Of a stretch of 10,293 bases of DNA, positions 6,933-10,293 are shown piece by piece. The notes beneath the pieces were generated by a model that saw only the letters and a program-made list of their open reading frames with translations, ran no database searches and was not told the origin of the DNA. Every line of letters starts with the position of its first letter. The first letter of the stretch is position 1. The position numbers and the translations under genes were made by a program. The DNA comes from Bacteroidales bacterium (GTDB taxonomy: Bacteria > Bacteroidota > Bacteroidia > Bacteroidales > UBA932): the NCBI GenBank assembly GCA_017615135.1, contig JAGAAU010000169.1, positions 1 to 10,293 of the forward strand. The letters are read 5' to 3'.

Positions 6933-7963
6933 GCAGGCGTTTGACGATATATGCCTTGGCGCTGCTCGTATGCGCTTTTTGCCTGCCGGTTCCCGCCGCC
7001 GCACAGGAGCCGGAGATGCCCGGTCAGGCCGGGCAGGACGGCACGTCATTGCCGGTGCAACCGGCAATCTCCGACTCCCTTACGCTGGGCAGTGCCGAGC
7101 TGGCCGATTTCATAGTGGAGGAAGCCCTGAAGATGAAGGGCACGCCCTACCGCTACGGTGCCGTAGGGCCTAAATATTACGACTGTTCCGCATTCACGCG
7201 GCTTATTTACGGCAAGGCCGGCATCCAGCTGGAAAGGTCTGCAATCTTCCAGTCGCGGCAGGGCCGGCCGGTAGAGGGCTCTCTGTCGAACCTCCAGAAG
7301 GGCGACCTGCTTATTTTCGGCAGCCGGCACAATCCGCGCCGAATCGGCCATACCGGCATCTTCATGGAGATGGACAGCACCGGTACGGACTTTACCTTCG
7401 TGCACATCGCCCGGGTAGGGGGAGTGATTGTATCGCACTATAAGGAAAGCTACTACAAACAGCGTTTTCTGCTCGCCCGCCGCCTTCTTCCGGACTTCCT
7501 TACTCCGGAACCATCAGACAGTCTGGCAGGCTATGCTTTCAATCCGGAAAATTCCGTACTTCCCCTCAAGGATACTCTCCAGCTTGCAGCCGGAGATTCC
7601 CTGATAGTCCTCCTTCAGGACGGACGCTGGCTCTATGCCGGCAGAGACGGAGCCCTTACTGTTCCCGGACAGGGAGAAAAACTGGTGCTGGATCCGGACG
7701 GCAGCTGGACCAGAATCAGCATGACCAAGCATACAGTGCCGGCCCCAAAGCCTGCAAACGGCTCTGTATCAGCCGTAAAGGCAGACGGCTCCGCAGCTGC
7801 TACCGATCCGGATTCCCAACCGGTTTACTATACTGTAAAATCCGGTGATACCCTTTCTAAAATTGCCATGCGCCATCATACTACGGTGCGCTCTCTTTGC
7901 CGCCTGAACGGAATCAGTGAAAACACTACCCTGAAAATCGGACGGAAACTGAGGATCCGTTAA
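6929..7963 (+). CDS. Secreted NlpC/P60 peptidoglycan endopeptidase with C-terminal LysM
   Basis: A 344-residue periplasmic hydrolase expected to cut peptide stems of peptidoglycan, typically the D-Glu to diaminopimelate bond. A signal peptide (residues 1-25) ends PAAA before QEP. The NlpC/P60 domain (about 60-190) has MKGTPYRYG, DCSAF with nucleophile C86, LQKGDLLIF, GHTGIF with H141, and FVHIARVGG with H159 as the likely third catalytic residue. A low-complexity linker precedes a LysM domain (about 298-344) with YTVKSGDTLSKIA, LCRLNGIS and LKIGRKLRIR, which binds glycan chains. Many relatives carry LysM before the catalytic domain, so this order is the less common one. Residues about 215-265 form a separate small beta-rich segment I do not recognise. 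The ATGA overlap with the propeller gene makes it the last gene of the ugd operon. Confidence 0.94.
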   Translation: MSRRLTIYALALLVCAFCLPVPAAAQEPEMPGQAGQDGTSLPVQPAISDSLTLGSAELADFIVEEALKMKGTPYRYGAVGPKYYDCSAFTRLIYGKAGIQLERSAIFQSRQGRPVEGSLSNLQKGDLLIFGSRHNPRRIGHTGIFMEMDSTGTDFTFVHIARVGGVIVSHYKESYYKQRFLLARRLLPDFLTPEPSDSLAGYAFNPENSVLPLKDTLQLAAGDSLIVLLQDGRWLYAGRDGALTVPGQGEKLVLDPDGSWTRISMTKHTVPAPKPANGSVSAVKADGSAAATDPDSQPVYYTVKSGDTLSKIAMRHHTTVRSLCRLNGISENTTLKIGRKLRIR

Positions 7964-7985
7964 GAAGCTTCTAAAAAAATTATGG

Positions 7986-8021
7986 TAATTCCGCCGAAAA
8001 TTGTTATATTGGGCGGAATTA
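7986..8021. promoter_or_regulatory. 10-bp perfect inverted repeat around a possible -7 box
   Basis: TAATTCCGCC (7986-7995) and GGCGGAATTA (8012-8021) are exact inverted copies separated by 16 bases. No T-run follows on the plus strand, so it is a poor terminator for the NlpC/P60 gene. The spacer holds TATATTGG (8005-8012), one mismatch from TAnnTTTG, placed to start transcription just before the ATG at 8035. An operator or an attenuating leader hairpin for the next gene are both possible. A separate 10-base palindrome, AGAAGCTTCT, lies at 7963-7972. Confidence 0.5.
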
Positions 8022-8034
8022 TGCATGTAAGGCA

Positions 8035-10104
8035 ATGTCAACTCTGAAAACCGGACTTAAAATATGCACTGCCGCCGGAGAACTCCGCTTCGGCGCACTG
8101 CTCGAAGATCACGTCATTCCCGCCCAGTACCAGCTCCAGCTGGATGGTATATTCAACAGCCTTTCCGGCCTTTCCGCCGAGTACCCGGCATATGTGTACT
8201 CCACTGTGGAAGGCGGTCACCTGATTACCCTGGTGGTCCCGAGAGACGGCGGCTCGATGAATTATGCCACCGTCTATGTTCCCTGCAACCTCGCCATTCG
8301 CGGGCAGGAACTGGAGGATATGCTCCGGATATGCCAGGAGGAACTGCTCGCCCCTCAGCCGGACAGCTCGCGCCTTTCTTCCCTCTTCAACGCGGAGTTC
8401 CCCGTAGGTGGCGTGGAAATGCCTGTCTATCTTACCGAAGGCCAGCTGCTGGCAATACGCTACTTTGGCGGGGAAAACCGCTACGATCTTGCAGATTTCC
8501 TCGGTACAGGAATGTCCCAGCCCGAATACAGCCGCTTTAAGGCGGTGATTTTCGCGCACGCCAAATCCGGTATAGTTTCCGAAGGTGCTGCAGACCTCAG
8601 TGCATCGCCGCTCAAGGAGTACGTGGTGGTCTTCCCTCCGGAGGAATCCATGGGCTATCAGGCCTTTTACGCCAATGCTCCCTTTACTGCCCCGCATGCT
8701 TTTGCGGCAGGCGACAAAGTGCGTTTCTACTGGAAGAGGCACGGCTACAAGAACATTGAAAAGAACATGCAGGTGAGCCCCGAGGCGTCCTTTGTGCCTC
8801 CGGTGATTCCGGAAGAGATTTACAAGTACATAACCTACGACAGCATCACCGTACGGGACGACAAGTCCTGCATTATAGAGAATTATACCCTCCGAGTGAA
8901 CGGCAAAATCCTTGAAAAAGGTATGATGCTGGCTGTCAAGGAGTTGAATATTAAGGAAATTCCGGTAACCATCAGTTCCGAGGGCTTCAATACGGTAGAT
9001 ACCGTGATGGATCTTTCAGAACCTGTGTCCGTAACCCTGGAGAAGCGCACCTACGACTACAGCTTCGTGCTGCCGCTCGGAAAATACGGTGAGTTCAAGA
9101 TTCCCCTCACTACTGACGCTCCGCTGGAGCATTCGCCGCTGCGCGGATATCAGACCGAGGGCGCTCCTGTCCCCAATGTGCGCAACTATCTGAAGTACAA
9201 TCCGAAAGATAAATACAGGCTGTTGAGGTCGATACTTTTTGCCGTTGCCGGGGTGCTGGTTGGAGTTCTTATCGGCTGGATGATTTTCAGTTCTTCCGGC
9301 AGTGCCGATATGGACAGGCTGCGCTTCGAGAATTCCGCCCTACGTTCCCGTCTGTCTTTCTATGAGAATGTGGATATTCCTGAAGATGAGCTGATTGCCG
9401 AAAAGGAGGCAGAGCTTAAGGCAGAGCAGGAGGCCCAGGCAAAACTCGAAGCGGAACAGCAGGCTGCAAAGGCCGCGGCCGAGAAGGAAGCTGCAGAAAA
9501 GGCCGCTGCGGAGAAAGCTGCCGCAGAGAAAGCTGCTGCGGAGAAGGCCGACGCAGAAAAAGCCGCAGCAGAAAAAGCTGCTGAAGAAAAACAGGCCGAG
9601 GAGAAAGCTGCAGAGGAAAAAGCCGCCGAGGAGCAGGCTGTCGCCCGCAGAAATGCCAAGATAGCCTTCGTGAAGGCGTTCCGTGAGAGAAAGGCGGATA
9701 TAGCCAAGGCGGAGCAGGAAAAGGCTGCCCGTGAAAAAGCCGAGCAGGAAATCAAGCAGGAGGCTAAGAGCCTGAATACTCCCAAGGCTTCCGCACAGGG
9801 CATCAAGTATCTTGACAGCAATGCCAAGTGGAGCCGCGCGGAGATGGAGGCCTATCCTGAATTCCAGGGCCTCTGGGATGCTATCAACGAAAGGGATTTC
9901 AATAAGATACTTTCGTATTCCGAGAACCTTTCCGCCTCTGTGAAATTCACTGAACTCTGCAATTCCATACGCAGGCTGAAGACTATCCCCGGAACTCATT
10001 TCACTCAGAAATACTGTACCGATCCCGCCGATACGGAAATTACCTATATGTCTTATCTGAACAAGATAGACGGCAAGTACAACGACCTTAAAGGCGGCAG
10101 GTAA
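8035..10104 (+). CDS. Envelope-spanning protein: cytosolic region, one membrane helix, TolA-like coiled region, C-terminal domain
   Basis: I do not recognise this 689-residue protein as a named family. Residues 1-398 contain no signal peptide and seem to include two or three soluble domains: an alpha/beta N-terminal part (about 1-130), a middle part (about 130-250) and a beta-rich, Ig-like or PEGA-like part (about 255-380). A single hydrophobic helix (ILFAVAGVLVGVLIGWMIF, 400-418) is preceded by basic residues (KDKYRLLRS) and followed by none, so the N-terminus should be cytosolic and the C-terminus periplasmic. After a leucine-bearing coiled segment (about 427-450) comes a long Ala/Glu/Lys helix (about 455-580) with eleven pentads, then a C-terminal domain of about 105 residues with two Cys. 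The layout recalls TolA, but the cytosolic part is far larger. The start at 8035 follows an inverted repeat. The stop overlaps the next gene as TAATG, so the two are coupled. Confidence 0.85.
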   Translation: MSTLKTGLKICTAAGELRFGALLEDHVIPAQYQLQLDGIFNSLSGLSAEYPAYVYSTVEGGHLITLVVPRDGGSMNYATVYVPCNLAIRGQELEDMLRICQEELLAPQPDSSRLSSLFNAEFPVGGVEMPVYLTEGQLLAIRYFGGENRYDLADFLGTGMSQPEYSRFKAVIFAHAKSGIVSEGAADLSASPLKEYVVVFPPEESMGYQAFYANAPFTAPHAFAAGDKVRFYWKRHGYKNIEKNMQVSPEASFVPPVIPEEIYKYITYDSITVRDDKSCIIENYTLRVNGKILEKGMMLAVKELNIKEIPVTISSEGFNTVDTVMDLSEPVSVTLEKRTYDYSFVLPLGKYGEFKIPLTTDAPLEHSPLRGYQTEGAPVPNVRNYLKYNPKDKYRLLRSILFAVAGVLVGVLIGWMIFSSSGSADMDRLRFENSALRSRLSFYENVDIPEDELIAEKEAELKAEQEAQAKLEAEQQAAKAAAEKEAAEKAAAEKAAAEKAAAEKADAEKAAAEKAAEEKQAEEKAAEEKAAEEQAVARRNAKIAFVKAFRERKADIAKAEQEKAAREKAEQEIKQEAKSLNTPKASAQGIKYLDSNAKWSRAEMEAYPEFQGLWDAINERDFNKILSYSENLSASVKFTELCNSIRRLKTIPGTHFTQKYCTDPADTEITYMSYLNKIDGKYNDLKGGR
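9472..9636 (+). repeat. Eleven tandem 15-base units encoding AAAEK-like pentads
   Basis: Residues 480-534 of the envelope-spanning protein are eleven five-residue units: AAAEK, EAAEK, AAAEK three times, ADAEK, AAAEK, AAEEK, QAEEK, AAEEK and AAEEQ. Synonymous codons vary between units (GCC/GCT/GCG/GCA, GAG/GAA, AAG/AAA), so the array is old or kept by selection on protein rather than freshly duplicated. The composition predicts a stiff single helix. If fully helical, 55 residues span roughly 8 nm, and the whole Ala/Glu/Lys stretch could cross much of the periplasm. Confidence 0.9.
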
Positions 10105-10293
10105 TGAAAATCAAAGGCTTTCTGCTTGTAGCGGCGGCGGTGCTCGCTGCCGCCTGTTCCGTGGACAACTATTCCAGGGAACTGGGACCGGCAAAGGAAC
10201 CTTCTTTCAAGAGTCTGGAAGATGACGGCCTGGAAATAAGCGGTTATGTTACATACAGGGGAGGCCATGCGAATATCGACCTCTGGGATGCCC
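10104..10293 (+). CDS. Lipoprotein, N-terminal part only (runs off the window)
   Basis: The first 63 codons are visible. MKIKGFLLVAAAVLAAAC is a classical lipoprotein signal with lipobox AAAC and lipid-attachment Cys at residue 18, followed by SVDNYSRELGP. The mature start continues with a short acidic stretch (SLEDDG), then ISGYVTYRGG, which may open a beta-rich domain. The ATG overlaps the previous stop as TAATG, so production is coupled to the envelope-spanning protein. A natural inference is that the lipoprotein is its partner at the outer membrane. The family cannot be assigned from this fragment. Confidence 0.85.
   Translation, partial: MKIKGFLLVAAAVLAAACSVDNYSRELGPAKEPSFKSLEDDGLEISGYVTYRGGHANIDLWDA

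Noticed and set aside
7963..7972. Palindrome AGAAGCTTCT followed by A7 as a terminator of the ugd operon
   Set aside because: It is self-complementary with no loop, so it would not form a proper hairpin, and the following run is A rather than T on the transcript.
9472..9636. Tandem repeat as a CRISPR-like or DNA-level repeat array
   Set aside because: The 15-base units are in frame, have no spacers and vary only at synonymous or conservative positions, so they are a protein-level repeat.
9340..9999. Antisense frames full of Ser-Ala-Phe or Leu-Cys-Gly-Phe repeats
   Set aside because: They are the reverse reading of the AAAEK codon repeats and have no independent support.

Overview
The window looks like Bacteroidota chromosome, most likely Bacteroidales. 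Three things support this. The best promoter-like sites fit the Bacteroidota TAnnTTTG -7 element (TACCTTTG before ssrA, TATCTTTG before ugd). One protein has the DUF4493/DUF6359-type lipoprotein layout typical of Bacteroidales. Genes are packed with ATGA, TAATG and GTGATTAA overlaps and show no obvious Shine-Dalgarno sequences. I cannot fix the genus. No transposase, integrase, CRISPR array or tRNA is visible, and this reads as ordinary core and envelope chromosome.

Left part, minus strand: 1-243 holds no supported gene, only short palindromic and near-repeat sequence. The tmRNA gene ssrA (244-640) follows, with an apparent tag of GNYNYSYAC that ends in Ala-Cys instead of the usual Leu-Ala-Ala type ending. 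Upstream of it on the same strand is a two-gene O-acylation module: an MBOAT membrane acyltransferase (1689-3128) and a membrane-anchored SGNH-type partner (680-1681), seven bases apart. The ssrA promoter overlaps the stop codon of the SGNH gene.

Right part, plus strand, diverging from a 92-base gap: a DUF4493/DUF6359-type lipoprotein (3221-4303); ugd, UDP-glucose 6-dehydrogenase (4349-5629), behind its own clear -7 box; a secreted beta-propeller protein (5622-6932); and a secreted NlpC/P60 endopeptidase with a C-terminal LysM (6929-7963). The last three overlap end to start and form an operon. After a 71-base gap containing a 10-bp inverted repeat comes a 689-residue protein (8035-10104) with a large cytosolic part, one membrane helix, a TolA-like Ala/Glu/Lys helix and a small C-terminal domain. 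Its stop overlaps the start of a lipoprotein gene that runs off the window (10104-10293).

The shared theme is the cell envelope: a sugar nucleotide precursor (UDP-glucuronate), O-acylation of an exported glycan, peptidoglycan cleavage, and outer-membrane or periplasmic lipoproteins. The most novel candidates are the odd tmRNA tag and the envelope-spanning protein with its coupled lipoprotein. The rest belongs to known families, and I did not see a clearly new multi-gene defence or mobile system.
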